Notes: generated from the letters alone by a model not told the origin. A stretch of 7,318 bases of DNA from Acidobacteriota bacterium (GCA_023418055.1 JAEZDP010000299.1:1-7318), one strand, 5' to 3'. Shown: positions 1-6,487, numbered from the stretch's first letter. Numbers and translations: made by a program.

Positions 1-691
1 CCCAGGCGTCCCGCGCCACGGCGGTGAGCGTCTCGTGCGCGGCGCTGCCGGGCACGTCATTGAAGTCTCCAAGCATCACCACCGGGCCATCGCCCCACTG
101 GGTGATCATGTCGCGCATCTCCTGCGCGCTTCGCGGGCGCTGCGCGCTGTCGCGCCGGTGATCGAAGTGGGTGGTCAGCACGAGCACGCGCCGGCCGAAC
201 ACGTCGAGCACCGTCTGCAGCACGCCTCGCTGCTCGCCCCCGCCCACCGGCTCGAGCGGGCGGTTGCCCTCCGAGACGATGGGAAAGCGAGACAGCAGCG
301 CATTGCCGTAGTCCCCGCCCTGCAGATCGATGTTCTTGCCGAAGGCGAAGCGCAAGCCGGTGAGGTCGGCCAGTTCCTTCAGGGTGTCGCGGCTGGCCGT
401 TCGAGCGACACCGCGGTCCACTTCCTGCAGCCCGACGATGTCGGCGCGTGCATCGGTGATGACCCTGGCGATGCGTTCGAGGTCGAGTCGTCCATCAACT
501 CCCTCGCCGTGATGGATGTTGAAGGTCATGAAGCGCAGCGGCTCGGGGGGCTGGCCCGGGGCCAGGCGGCCAGCCATGGCGGGCGACTGCGCGAGCGCTG
601 GCGCGGGGATGCCGCCGGCCAGCAGGGCCACGGCGCCGCCCAGCATGCCGCCAAGCAGGCTGCGCCGTCCGCGGAGTCGGGAGACCGGCAC
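1..691 (-). CDS. Exported endonuclease/exonuclease/phosphatase-family hydrolase (3' end beyond window)
   Basis: This is a metal-dependent phosphodiester or phosphomonoester hydrolase of the EEP (DNase I/sphingomyelinase-like) fold; the actual substrate cannot be told. About 230 residues are visible and the C-terminus, with its expected SDH-type catalytic His, lies beyond position 1. Visible family motifs are TFNIH (Asn58), LQEVDRG (metal ligand Glu90), GNALLSRFPI (129-138), THFDH (His175, Asp177) and LGDFND (Asp209, Asn211). The start is GTG at 691, chosen because a perfect AAGGAGG (699-705) lies 7 nt upstream; the next in-frame ATG would cut into the signal peptide. The N-terminus reads GRRSLLGG followed by a hydrophobic stretch and PALA before Gln35, so it is a signal peptide with a twin-arginine-like motif. 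The gene starts 2 nt after the aminotransferase stop, so it is the sixth gene of the operon. Its role beside transport and glyoxylate enzymes is unclear; it may scavenge phosphate or nucleic acid. Confidence 0.88.
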   Translation of the reverse strand, partial: MPVSRLRGRRSLLGGMLGGAVALLAGGIPAPALAQSPAMAGRLAPGQPPEPLRFMTFNIHHGEGVDGRLDLERIARVITDARADIVGLQEVDRGVARTASRDTLKELADLTGLRFAFGKNIDLQGGDYGNALLSRFPIVSEGNRPLEPVGGGEQRGVLQTVLDVFGRRVLVLTTHFDHRRDSAQRPRSAQEMRDMITQWGDGPVVMLGDFNDVPGSAAHETLTAVARDAW

Positions 692-693
692 GC

Positions 694-1782
694 TCAGGCC
701 TCCTTCAGGATGGCAGCCAGCGCTGCATGCAGCGTCCGGACGTTCAGTTCCGTCGACCCGGCGCCCATGAGTCCCACCCGCCAGACCTTGCCCGCGAGCG
801 GGCCGAGCCCTGCGCCGATCTCGATGTCGAAGCGGTCGCGCAACGTCGTGCGCACCTTCGCATCGTCGATGCCGTCGGTGAGGCTGACGGCGTTCAACGT
901 CCAGAGGCGTTCGCCCTCGGGCGGCAGCAGCGAGAGGCCGAGGTCGGCGAGCGCATCGGCAAACAGGCCGTGGGTGGCGGCGTGGCGGGCACTGCGCGCC
1001 TCCATGCCTTCCTCGTCGATGACCAGCAGCGCTTCGCGGAGCGCATAGACGAGGGGTGCGGAGATGGTGTGGTGGTACTTGCGGTGCAGCCAGTAGTCTT
1101 CGAGCAGGCGAAGGTCGAAGTAGAAGCTGTGGCTGGAGGCCTGCTCACGGGCGCGCGCGCTGAAGGCCACGGGAGCCATGCCTGACGGCGCGCCCACACC
1201 TTTCTGGCTGCAGCTGTAGATGGCATCGACGCCCCAACGGCCCATGTCGATGGGGTGGGCGCCGAGCGAGGTCACCGCATCGACGAGGGTGAGCGCTCCA
1301 TGAGCGTTGGCAAGCGCCGCCACCGCCTCGACGGGATTGAGCACGCCGGTGGACGTCTCGGCGTGCACGATGGTCACGACATCGGCGCGGCCCTGCCCCA
1401 GGGCGGTCTCGACGGCCGCGGGGTCGACGGCACGTCCCCAGGGCGCGTCCACACGGGTGACCGTGGCACCGAAGCGTTCGCAGGTGGCGGCGAGGCGTTC
1501 GCCGAAGTAGCCGGTGACGACCGACACCACCTTGTGGCCTGGTTTGACGAGGTTGGCGACGGCGGTCTCCATGCCTGCCGACCCGGTGCCCGACACGGCA
1601 AAGGCGAGGCCGCCCTTGCCCACGTTGAAGAGCCGTCCGAGGTGCTCGCGGATCTCGTCGAGCATCGCGAGCATCTGCGGGTCGAGATGGCTCAGCGAGG
1701 GCGCGGCCATGGCGCGGGCGACGCGCGGCAGCACGGGGCTGGGTCCGGGGCCGAGGAGCAGGCGTTCGGTGGCTGGCAACAT
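694..1782 (-). CDS. Class V alanine/serine-glyoxylate aminotransferase (AGXT-like)
   Basis: This PLP enzyme of the AGXT/serine-pyruvate aminotransferase family transfers the amino group of alanine or serine to glyoxylate, giving glycine. Numbered from the GTG at 1827, the motifs are LLLGPGPSPV (23-32), the phosphate-binding SGTGSAG (79-85), HAETSTGVLNP (155-165), LVDAVTSLG (Asp183, contacts the PLP ring nitrogen), YSCSQKG (Schiff-base Lys209), SFYFDLRLLEDYW (234-246), YHHTISAPLVYALRE (251-265) and RFDIEIGAGLGPLAGKVWR (332-350; Arg350 binds the substrate carboxylate) followed by VGLMG. The stretches YHHTI, FDIEI, GLGP and GKV match human AGXT closely as I recall that sequence. Length is 362 residues from ATG 1782, or 377 from GTG 1827. 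I prefer the ATG because conserved sequence begins just after it and the extra residues are encoded by the 12-mer repeats; neither start has a good ribosome binding site. It follows the HOGA-like aldolase, whose glyoxylate product it would consume. Alternatives in the family are serine-glyoxylate or phosphonate-related aminotransferases. Confidence 0.9.
   Translation of the reverse strand: MLPATERLLLGPGPSPVLPRVARAMAAPSLSHLDPQMLAMLDEIREHLGRLFNVGKGGLAFAVSGTGSAGMETAVANLVKPGHKVVSVVTGYFGERLAATCERFGATVTRVDAPWGRAVDPAAVETALGQGRADVVTIVHAETSTGVLNPVEAVAALANAHGALTLVDAVTSLGAHPIDMGRWGVDAIYSCSQKGVGAPSGMAPVAFSARAREQASSHSFYFDLRLLEDYWLHRKYHHTISAPLVYALREALLVIDEEGMEARSARHAATHGLFADALADLGLSLLPPEGERLWTLNAVSLTDGIDDAKVRTTLRDRFDIEIGAGLGPLAGKVWRVGLMGAGSTELNVRTLHAALAAILKEA
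699..705 (-). promoter_or_regulatory. Strong Shine-Dalgarno site for the EEP hydrolase
   Basis: AAGGAGG on the minus strand lies 7 nt before the GTG at 691, inside the last codons of the aminotransferase gene. It is the best ribosome binding site in the operon. It decides the GTG start and allows independent initiation by this last gene in addition to coupling. Confidence 0.8.
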
Positions 1783-1850
1783 GGGGTCAGGTCTCTCAGG
1801 CGTCGGTCGTGGGGTCAGGTCTGTCACGTGATCGTGCCGGGGTCAGGTCT
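1783..1850. repeat. Three copies of a 12-mer at exact 28-bp period
   Basis: GGGGTCAGGTCT occurs at 1783-1794, 1811-1822 and 1839-1850, identical each time, with unrelated 16-nt spacers. On the transcribed strand it reads AGACCTGACCCC. The copy at 1839-1850 contains the aldolase stop codon, and the copy at 1783-1794 directly abuts the preferred aminotransferase ATG. A 28-bp period is not a multiple of three, so coding constraint does not explain it. I found no further copy in the window. It may be a cis-regulatory array, an RNA-binding site, or a dispersed genomic repeat. Confidence 0.85.
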
Positions 1851-2751
1851 CGGCCGCAAGCACGGGCGTGCCGGTGTGCATCTCGAGGGTCCGCATCAGG
1901 TGCCGCAGCGTGGCGATGGTCTCTGGCGACGCCGGCTGCAGCGGTCGGCGCGGAGCCGTGCCGGCGTAACCGGCCAGCGTCATCGCGGCCTTCAATCCGG
2001 CGACGCCGAACTGGGTCGTCACCGCACGGCCGAGCGGCGCAAGCGCACGCTGCAACAGCAACGCTTCGTCGAGCTGCCCGGTCCGCACGCGATCATATAG
2101 CCGGACGCACAGCTCAGGCACCACGTTGGCGACGGCCACGATGAGACCGGTGGCGCCGACCAGCAGGCTCGCGTACATCGTGCCTGCCACGCCGGTCAGG
2201 ACCGGGACCTTCGCCGGCAGCGCCGCCACGTGTTCCCCAACCAGTCCGACGTTGCCGCTCGACTCCTTGAGCCCTCGGATGTTCGGATGCGCAGCCAACC
2301 GACACACGAGCGCCGCCGACAGCTCCACGCCGAAGGCCAGCGGCTGGTTGTACAGGAGGACGGGCACGGGGCATGCGTCGGCGACCGCCGCGTAATGACG
2401 TTCCAGCAGCGCATCTGACATCTGGCCGCGGTAGGCCGTGGGCGGACGCACGAGCACGGCGTCGGCGCCGTTGTCGGCCGCTCGGACGCTCGCCTCCGTG
2501 GCCGCACGGGTGCTGTCGCGGCCGGTGCCGACAAGCAAGGTCCGGCCTGCGGGCACGCGTGTCCGAGCCGCGCGCACCAGGACGACCGCTTCGTCTTCGT
2601 CCACGTACGGCGCCTCGCCGTTGGTGCCAAGCACCAGCACCCCGCGCAGCGGAGTAGACATCCAGCGGTCGATGTTGTCGCCGAAGGCCGCCAGGTCGAG
2701 CCGGTCGTCGATGAACGGTGTCGCGATGGGCGGCAGCACTCCGTCGAACAT
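1843..2751 (-). CDS. DapA/NAL-superfamily aldolase, probable 4-hydroxy-2-oxoglutarate aldolase
   Basis: This is a TIM-barrel class I aldolase of the dihydrodipicolinate synthase/N-acetylneuraminate lyase family; its 302 residues are normal for the family. The Schiff-base Lys162 lies in GLKESSGN, the catalytic Tyr134 in VLLYNQP, and a second conserved Tyr107 in TAYRGQM. The carboxylate loop is GTNGE (42-46), where DapA has GTTGE; Asn44 and Ser164 (Lys-Glu-Ser) match the 4-hydroxy-2-oxoglutarate aldolase pattern. From memory, human HOGA1 aligns well through the ST.A..E segment, YRG.M, HPNI.G.K, ANV, AVT..FG..GLK and GY.G...PLQ..SP (residues about 80-275). The DapA hallmark after the Tyr (GRT) is absent. 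Predicted reaction: 4-hydroxy-2-oxoglutarate to pyruvate plus glyoxylate. The ATG at 2751 is 1 nt after the permease stop, with AAGGA (2762-2766) upstream. Other possible roles are a pyrroline-hydroxycarboxylate deaminase or another 2-oxo-acid aldolase; the aminotransferase neighbour favours glyoxylate release. Confidence 0.85.
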   Translation of the reverse strand: MFDGVLPPIATPFIDDRLDLAAFGDNIDRWMSTPLRGVLVLGTNGEAPYVDEDEAVVLVRAARTRVPAGRTLLVGTGRDSTRAATEASVRAADNGADAVLVRPPTAYRGQMSDALLERHYAAVADACPVPVLLYNQPLAFGVELSAALVCRLAAHPNIRGLKESSGNVGLVGEHVAALPAKVPVLTGVAGTMYASLLVGATGLIVAVANVVPELCVRLYDRVRTGQLDEALLLQRALAPLGRAVTTQFGVAGLKAAMTLAGYAGTAPRRPLQPASPETIATLRHLMRTLEMHTGTPVLAAET

Positions 2752-2752
2752 G

Positions 2753-3697
2753 TCAGGGCGGTCCTTCCCGCACGAGGTTGGCGGCGACGGTCACGAGCGC
2801 GATGGCGCCGGCAGGAGCCAGCAGCCACGGGGCCTCGCGAAGCATGGGCACGTTGAACGTATCGCGCAGCAGCGTACCCCAGGATGGCGTGGGCTCCGCA
2901 AAGCCGAGACCGATGAACGACAGCGTCGCCTCGGCGACGATGAACGACGGCAGCAGCAGCACTGCCTGTGTCGCGAGGAACGGGAGGACCGCCGGCAGCA
3001 GGTGTCGTCTCAACACGTGCCAGGAGCCCGCGCCCATCGCTCGGGAGGCCAGCACGTAGTCGCGTTGCCGCTCCACGGCCACGACCGCCCGCACGCCGCG
3101 CGCGACCGACGGCCAACCAGCGAGGGTCAACACCACGGCCATCAGCAGGAACAGCGCCCCCGGCTCGAGGACGAGCGGCAGCGATGCACGAAAGAGCAGG
3201 ACGACATACAGCGCAGGGAGGGCGATGGCGATGTCGGTGGCTCGCATGAGCGCCTGGTCCGTGATGCCGCTCCGCCATCCCGCCACGAGACCGACCAACG
3301 CGCCCAATGCCGTGGCGCCTCCGACGGCCGTCGCGGCGAGGCCGAGCGACCAGCGGGCGCCGTGCACGAGGCGCGCCCACACGTCGCGCCCGAGGACATC
3401 CGACCCGAGCCACAGGAGCGGATGCGCCGGGTCGGCGCTGCGCACGACCGTACCGTCGGTGAACCAGGCCAGAGGAAGCACGCCGCCGGTCTCGTAGGTG
3501 TGCGTGAGCCTGTCGCGCAGCGTCAGCCTCTGGACGTGCGGCCTCCATGTGTCGTCGGCCATGGCCAGACGCGGGGCCATCGGAGGCGCGAGCGGATGCG
3601 AGCGGTGCTGCACCCACGGCGCGGTCGGCGAGACGACGGGTGCCAGCAGGGCGAGCAGGCCCACGGCGACGAGGATGCCGAGGCCGAGCCGTTTCAT
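2753..3697 (-). CDS. ABC transporter permease, DppC/OppC type
   Basis: This is the inner-membrane permease subunit of a peptide/nickel-class (binding-protein-dependent) importer, 314 residues long. The first membrane segment is at about 5-22, followed by an extracytoplasmic stretch of about 75 residues, longer than I recall for E. coli DppC. Next come the family hallmark LGSDVLGRDVWARLVHGAR (97-115) and further membrane segments at about 118-140, 153-170, 180-198, 238-256 and 291-308. The EAA loop that docks the ATPase is at 213-238 (DYVLASRAMGAGSWHVLRRH...LLP). FIGLGFAEPTPSWGTLL (261-277) is typical of DppC/OppC/NikC proteins. The start overlaps the stop of the other permease by 4 nt (ATGA at 3694-3697), with no separate ribosome binding site visible, so translation is probably coupled. 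Together with the DppB-type partner it forms the membrane channel. The substrate is not readable from sequence. Confidence 0.92.
   Translation of the reverse strand: MKRLGLGILVAVGLLALLAPVVSPTAPWVQHRSHPLAPPMAPRLAMADDTWRPHVQRLTLRDRLTHTYETGGVLPLAWFTDGTVVRSADPAHPLLWLGSDVLGRDVWARLVHGARWSLGLAATAVGGATALGALVGLVAGWRSGITDQALMRATDIAIALPALYVVLLFRASLPLVLEPGALFLLMAVVLTLAGWPSVARGVRAVVAVERQRDYVLASRAMGAGSWHVLRRHLLPAVLPFLATQAVLLLPSFIVAEATLSFIGLGFAEPTPSWGTLLRDTFNVPMLREAPWLLAPAGAIALVTVAANLVREGPP
2762..2766 (-). promoter_or_regulatory. Shine-Dalgarno site for the aldolase
   Basis: AAGGA, within GGGAAGGA on the minus strand, lies 10 nt upstream of the ATG at 2751 and inside the final codons of the permease gene. 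It supports that start and translational coupling. Confidence 0.55.
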
Positions 3698-4578
3698 GTC
3701 GCCGACACGCGTGGGTCGAGCGCCGCCAGGACGACGTCGGAGACGATCGCGGCCAGGCCGACGAGCGCCGCGGCGGCGGCCACACAGGCCGCGGCCAGAT
3801 CGGCGTCACGGAAGACGAGGGCGTCGTAGGTGAGGCGCCCGAGGCCCGGCCAGCCGGTCACCAGTTCAACGGCGAGTGCCCCGCTCACCAGCTGGCTGGC
3901 GATGAGCGACGTCACGCCAATCACCGCGGGCAGCGAGAGCGGCCACGCGTGCCGCCACGCGGCACGGCGCTCGGGGATGCCGCGCGCCCTGGCCGCCACC
4001 ACGAACGAACTGCCAGCGACGTCGCGAAAGGCCGCTGCCTGCAGGCGTTCGATGAGTGCGGCTGCCGGCACGGCCAGGGCGATGACGGCGACGACGAGGG
4101 CGGGCATGTCGGTGCGTGCGAGTGCCACCACCAGCAGCAGCGCCGCCACGAGCGACGGCACCGACACGATGACCAGCGAGACGACGCCAATCAGGGCGCG
4201 GACGTGACGCGATCGCAGGCGCGCCGACGCGACGCCTGCCGGCAGGCCAAGGGCCAGCGCACAGGTAAGCGCCAGGCTACCTGCAAGGAGGGTGTTGCCG
4301 GCACGGTCGGCCACGAGCGGCAGCACCGGCAGGCCGAACCGGGACGAGGTGCCGAAGTCGAGCCGTGCCGCGCGCGTGAGCCGTTCGCGCAGGCGCTCGG
4401 CGGCGGACCGGTCGAGTCCCCTGCGAGCGCGTTCGGCCGCGTACGCCTCTCGTCCCAACGCGCGCGATTCGTAGGCCGCGTCGCCGGGAGCCGTGGCGGT
4501 CAGCAGATGAGCGCCGACAAACGACACCAGCACCAGCATCGCCAGGAACGGGAGGCGGAGCACCGCCGCTCGCAGCAT
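3694..4578 (-). CDS. ABC transporter permease, DppB/OppB type
   Basis: This is the second membrane subunit of the same importer, 294 residues, somewhat short for DppB/OppB (usually a little over 300). The N-terminal membrane segment (about 7-27) is followed by an extracytoplasmic, charge-rich region (about 32-92) containing RRGLDRS, the usual place of the LGLD-type segment. Further membrane segments are at about 97-117, 127-150, 156-176, 219-240 and 262-285. The EAA loop is at about 189-217 (SSFVVAARARGIPERRAAWRH...LP). VELVTGWPGLGRLTYDALVFRD (238-258) matches the family's late E-x-x-F-x-x-PGLG-x-L signature, and the C-terminus reads LDPR. The ATG at 4578 lies 4 nt after the stop of the binding-protein gene, and its own stop overlaps the next permease start. 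It must pair with ATPases encoded elsewhere, because none is in the window. Confidence 0.9.
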   Translation of the reverse strand: MLRAAVLRLPFLAMLVLVSFVGAHLLTATAPGDAAYESRALGREAYAAERARRGLDRSAAERLRERLTRAARLDFGTSSRFGLPVLPLVADRAGNTLLAGSLALTCALALGLPAGVASARLRSRHVRALIGVVSLVIVSVPSLVAALLLVVALARTDMPALVVAVIALAVPAAALIERLQAAAFRDVAGSSFVVAARARGIPERRAAWRHAWPLSLPAVIGVTSLIASQLVSGALAVELVTGWPGLGRLTYDALVFRDADLAAACVAAAAALVGLAAIVSDVVLAALDPRVSAT

Positions 4579-4582
4579 CGCC

Positions 4583-6295
4583 CTACCGTACTCCGATCTC
4601 GGCAGCGTTCCACAACACGGGCGGCGCGAGCAGTCCGGGGCGGACGCCCGTCAGCCGGCCGCTCACCGCCACATGGACGGTGGGGGCCGCGAAGAAGAGC
4701 GCGGGCACCTCGCGGTCGAAAATGCGCTGCGCCTCGGCCATCAGCCGTCGTCGTTCCTCCTGATCCACCGTGGTGAGCTGCGCGCGGAACAGCCGGTCGA
4801 TCTCGGCCTCCCACGGCGTGGCTGGCGAGGCCTGCTCGGGATGCCACATGTGCAGCGACCCCGACGAGAGCCAGAACACGCCGAGACCGGCCGGGTCGGT
4901 GTCTGTGGCCGGCAGCGCGTGGTAGATCGCGTCATAGTCGCCTGCCTGCCAGCGCCCGAAGATCGCCTGCGCATCGAGCGAGACGATATCGAGGTGCAGC
5001 CCGATGGGACGGAGCATCTCCTGCAACACCGTCATGGCGCGCTGACGCGACGTGTGACCCTGCTGGACCAGCACCGGAAAACGAGCCGGCCGGCCCTCGG
5101 TGTCTTCGCGGACACCGTCACCGTCGCGGTCGAGCAGGTTGAGGCTCTCGAGCAGGGTGACGGCACGATCGGGGGCGTAGGCGCGTGTTCCGACGTCTGG
5201 CGAATGCCACGCCTTGTTGCCCGATGTGATGAGGCCGGACACCGGAAGGCCGCTGCCCTGATAGACCGCGTCCACGAAGGCCTCGCGATCCACGGCGTGT
5301 GCGATCGCCTCGCGCAGTGCGCGCGCCTGCAGCCAGGGGCGGTCGGCCGCGGCCGCATCAGGCGCGAGGTTGAACCAGAGGAAGTCGGCCGTGAGCGCGG
5401 CTCCCAGGTCGAACACCTGCAGCACGCCCTCGGCCTCGAGGCGGCGGGCCTCGGGCACGTCTTCAGGCCGCAGTTCGGCGGTGGTGATGTCGAGCGTCCC
5501 GGCGGAGAGCTGCACCATCTCGGCATCCTGGGACGGCACGAGCCGGAGTTCGACACGACCCACGCGCGGCAACAGCGCGCCGTCGTCGTCGCGCTCCCAT
5601 GGCGCAGGCGTGCGGACGAAGTGGAGGGCTACGCCAGGCTCGTGGCGTTCGAGCACGAACGGGCCGGCTCCGATCACCTCGGATGGCGGGGTGCCCACGG
5701 CCCACGCCTTGTCGAAGGTGCCCTCGGCCAGCCGCGCCTCGAGACGATGGCGGGGCAGGATGGGCAGCACGTGGAGCGGCCGGAGCCCCGGGCCGTGCGG
5801 TGCCGGGTAGGTGAGTTCGACGGTGTGTGTGTCGAGTGCCCGTACGCCAATCGGTGTGCCGTCGATGCGCAGGCTCGCCGCCAGGGGACTGCCGACGCGC
5901 GAATCGTAGACGGCCGCAAACGAGAACACCACATCGTCGGCGGTCACAGGGGTGCCGTCCGAGAACCGGGCCTGCTCGTGGAGGGTAAGGGTCACGCGGC
6001 GCCCATCGGCGTCGGTGCGCCAGGAAGTGGCGAGATAGGGCTCGAGCGCCTGGGTGGCGTGGTCGATGCGGACGAGCGACGCCTGCGTCAGGCGTGAGAC
6101 CGCGAGTGAGGCGAGGTCATGTGCAACGAGACGGTTGAACGTGAGGGGCTCGGCGCGCGTGGCCGCGCGCAGCGTGGCGCTGTGGGCGTCGGTCGGGGCG
6201 GGCGGCGTCTGCAGGCGTTGCCACGCGATGGCGAGGGTGAGCGCCACGGCGGTGGCGAGAGCGAACAGGAGGAGGCGCGTGGCGTGTCGGCTCAT
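4583..6295 (-). CDS. ABC transporter solute-binding protein, family 5 (oligopeptide/nickel type)
   Basis: This is the extracytoplasmic receptor of the importer, 570 residues, full length for SBP_bac_5. The N-terminus (RHATRLLLFALATAVALTLA) is a signal peptide or membrane anchor. There is no lipobox cysteine, so it is not an obvious lipoprotein; cleavage after AIA24 is possible. Family features are EPLTFNRL (49-56), ARFSDGTPVTADDVVFSF (109-126), GAGPFVL (209-215), ALREAIAHAVDREAFVDAVYQG (326-347) and YDAIYHALPATDTDP (454-468). LLDRDGDGVRED (387-398) has the DxDxDG spacing of a calcium-binding loop, seen in many members of this family. The ATG at 6295 is the first start after the divergent intergenic region and has no clear ribosome binding site; a CGGCCAAGA element (6303-6311 on the plus strand) lies a few nt upstream. 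As the first operon gene, its expression probably sets that of the rest. Ligands in this family are usually peptides, but nickel, opines and sugars also occur. Confidence 0.93.
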   Translation of the reverse strand: MSRHATRLLLFALATAVALTLAIAWQRLQTPPAPTDAHSATLRAATRAEPLTFNRLVAHDLASLAVSRLTQASLVRIDHATQALEPYLATSWRTDADGRRVTLTLHEQARFSDGTPVTADDVVFSFAAVYDSRVGSPLAASLRIDGTPIGVRALDTHTVELTYPAPHGPGLRPLHVLPILPRHRLEARLAEGTFDKAWAVGTPPSEVIGAGPFVLERHEPGVALHFVRTPAPWERDDDGALLPRVGRVELRLVPSQDAEMVQLSAGTLDITTAELRPEDVPEARRLEAEGVLQVFDLGAALTADFLWFNLAPDAAAADRPWLQARALREAIAHAVDREAFVDAVYQGSGLPVSGLITSGNKAWHSPDVGTRAYAPDRAVTLLESLNLLDRDGDGVREDTEGRPARFPVLVQQGHTSRQRAMTVLQEMLRPIGLHLDIVSLDAQAIFGRWQAGDYDAIYHALPATDTDPAGLGVFWLSSGSLHMWHPEQASPATPWEAEIDRLFRAQLTTVDQEERRRLMAEAQRIFDREVPALFFAAPTVHVAVSGRLTGVRPGLLAPPVLWNAAEIGVR

Positions 6296-6302
6296 CTGTA
6301 GT

Positions 6303-6311
6303 CGGCCAAGA
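6303..6311. promoter_or_regulatory. Extra half-site CGGCCAAGA next to the operon start
   Basis: This is an exact 9-nt copy of one arm of the palindrome at 6322-6343, 21 bp (about two helical turns) from it. It lies where a ribosome binding site for the ATG at 6295 would be expected. A protein bound here could also block translation start or RNA polymerase clearance. Confidence 0.45.
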
Positions 6312-6321
6312 AGTTAGCTGA

Positions 6322-6343
6322 ACCGGCCAAGATCTTGGCCGGT
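6322..6343. promoter_or_regulatory. 22-bp perfect palindrome, candidate operator of the transport operon
   Basis: The core CCGGCCAAGATCTTGGCCGG (6323-6342) is a perfect palindrome, extended by A and T to 22 bp, centred between 6332 and 6333. The half-site CGGCCAAGA (6324-6332) recurs at 6303-6311, exactly 21 bp away in the same orientation. The set lies 8-48 nt upstream of the binding-protein ATG. With no loop and no T-run it is a better dyad protein-binding site than a terminator, so I read it as a repressor or activator site. The regulator is unknown. Confidence 0.6.
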
Positions 6344-6487
6344 CCGGTGCCAGCATGGCGGAGCGAGTCAGGAGACGCAACGGTCGTAATCCCGACAGTA
6401 CCCCTGGCGGGAACCGATGTTCGAACGACCAGTTCGTAATTTCTGCGTCATCGGGTCTTTCGGCAACTGCTCGGAATATCGTCAGTG

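Noticed and set aside
721..734. 14-bp palindrome CGCTGCATGCAGCG
   Set aside because: It lies inside the conserved C-terminal coding part of the aminotransferase (TLHAAL). It is likely a codon coincidence.
35..1048. Plus-strand open frame of 337 codons
   Set aside because: It is antisense to the EEP hydrolase and aminotransferase, whose family motifs are unmistakable. Its translation is low-complexity Arg/Ala/His with no recognisable domain.
1783..1850. CRISPR-like array
   Set aside because: The repeats are only 12 nt with 16-nt spacers and just three copies straddling a gene junction, far below CRISPR dimensions. No cas genes are present.
2196..3809. Minus-strand open frame of 537 codons overlapping two operon genes
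   Set aside because: It is same-strand but in another phase. It is Arg-rich with no motifs, while the real genes have clear family signatures.
2438..3829. Plus-strand open frame of 463 codons
   Set aside because: It is antisense to the aldolase and DppC-type permease. Its composition is typical of GC-rich shadow frames.
3547..4776. Plus-strand open frame of 409 codons
   Set aside because: It is antisense to both permeases, dominated by Arg, Gly and His, with no domain.
4673..6097. Plus-strand open frame of 474 codons
   Set aside because: It is antisense to the solute-binding protein, which has full-length family similarity.
6341..6440. Possible tRNA-like or c-di-GMP riboswitch-like stretch (GTTCGAAC, GGGAACCGATG)
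   Set aside because: No acceptor stem or anticodon arm can be assembled, and the conserved riboswitch core bases are missing.
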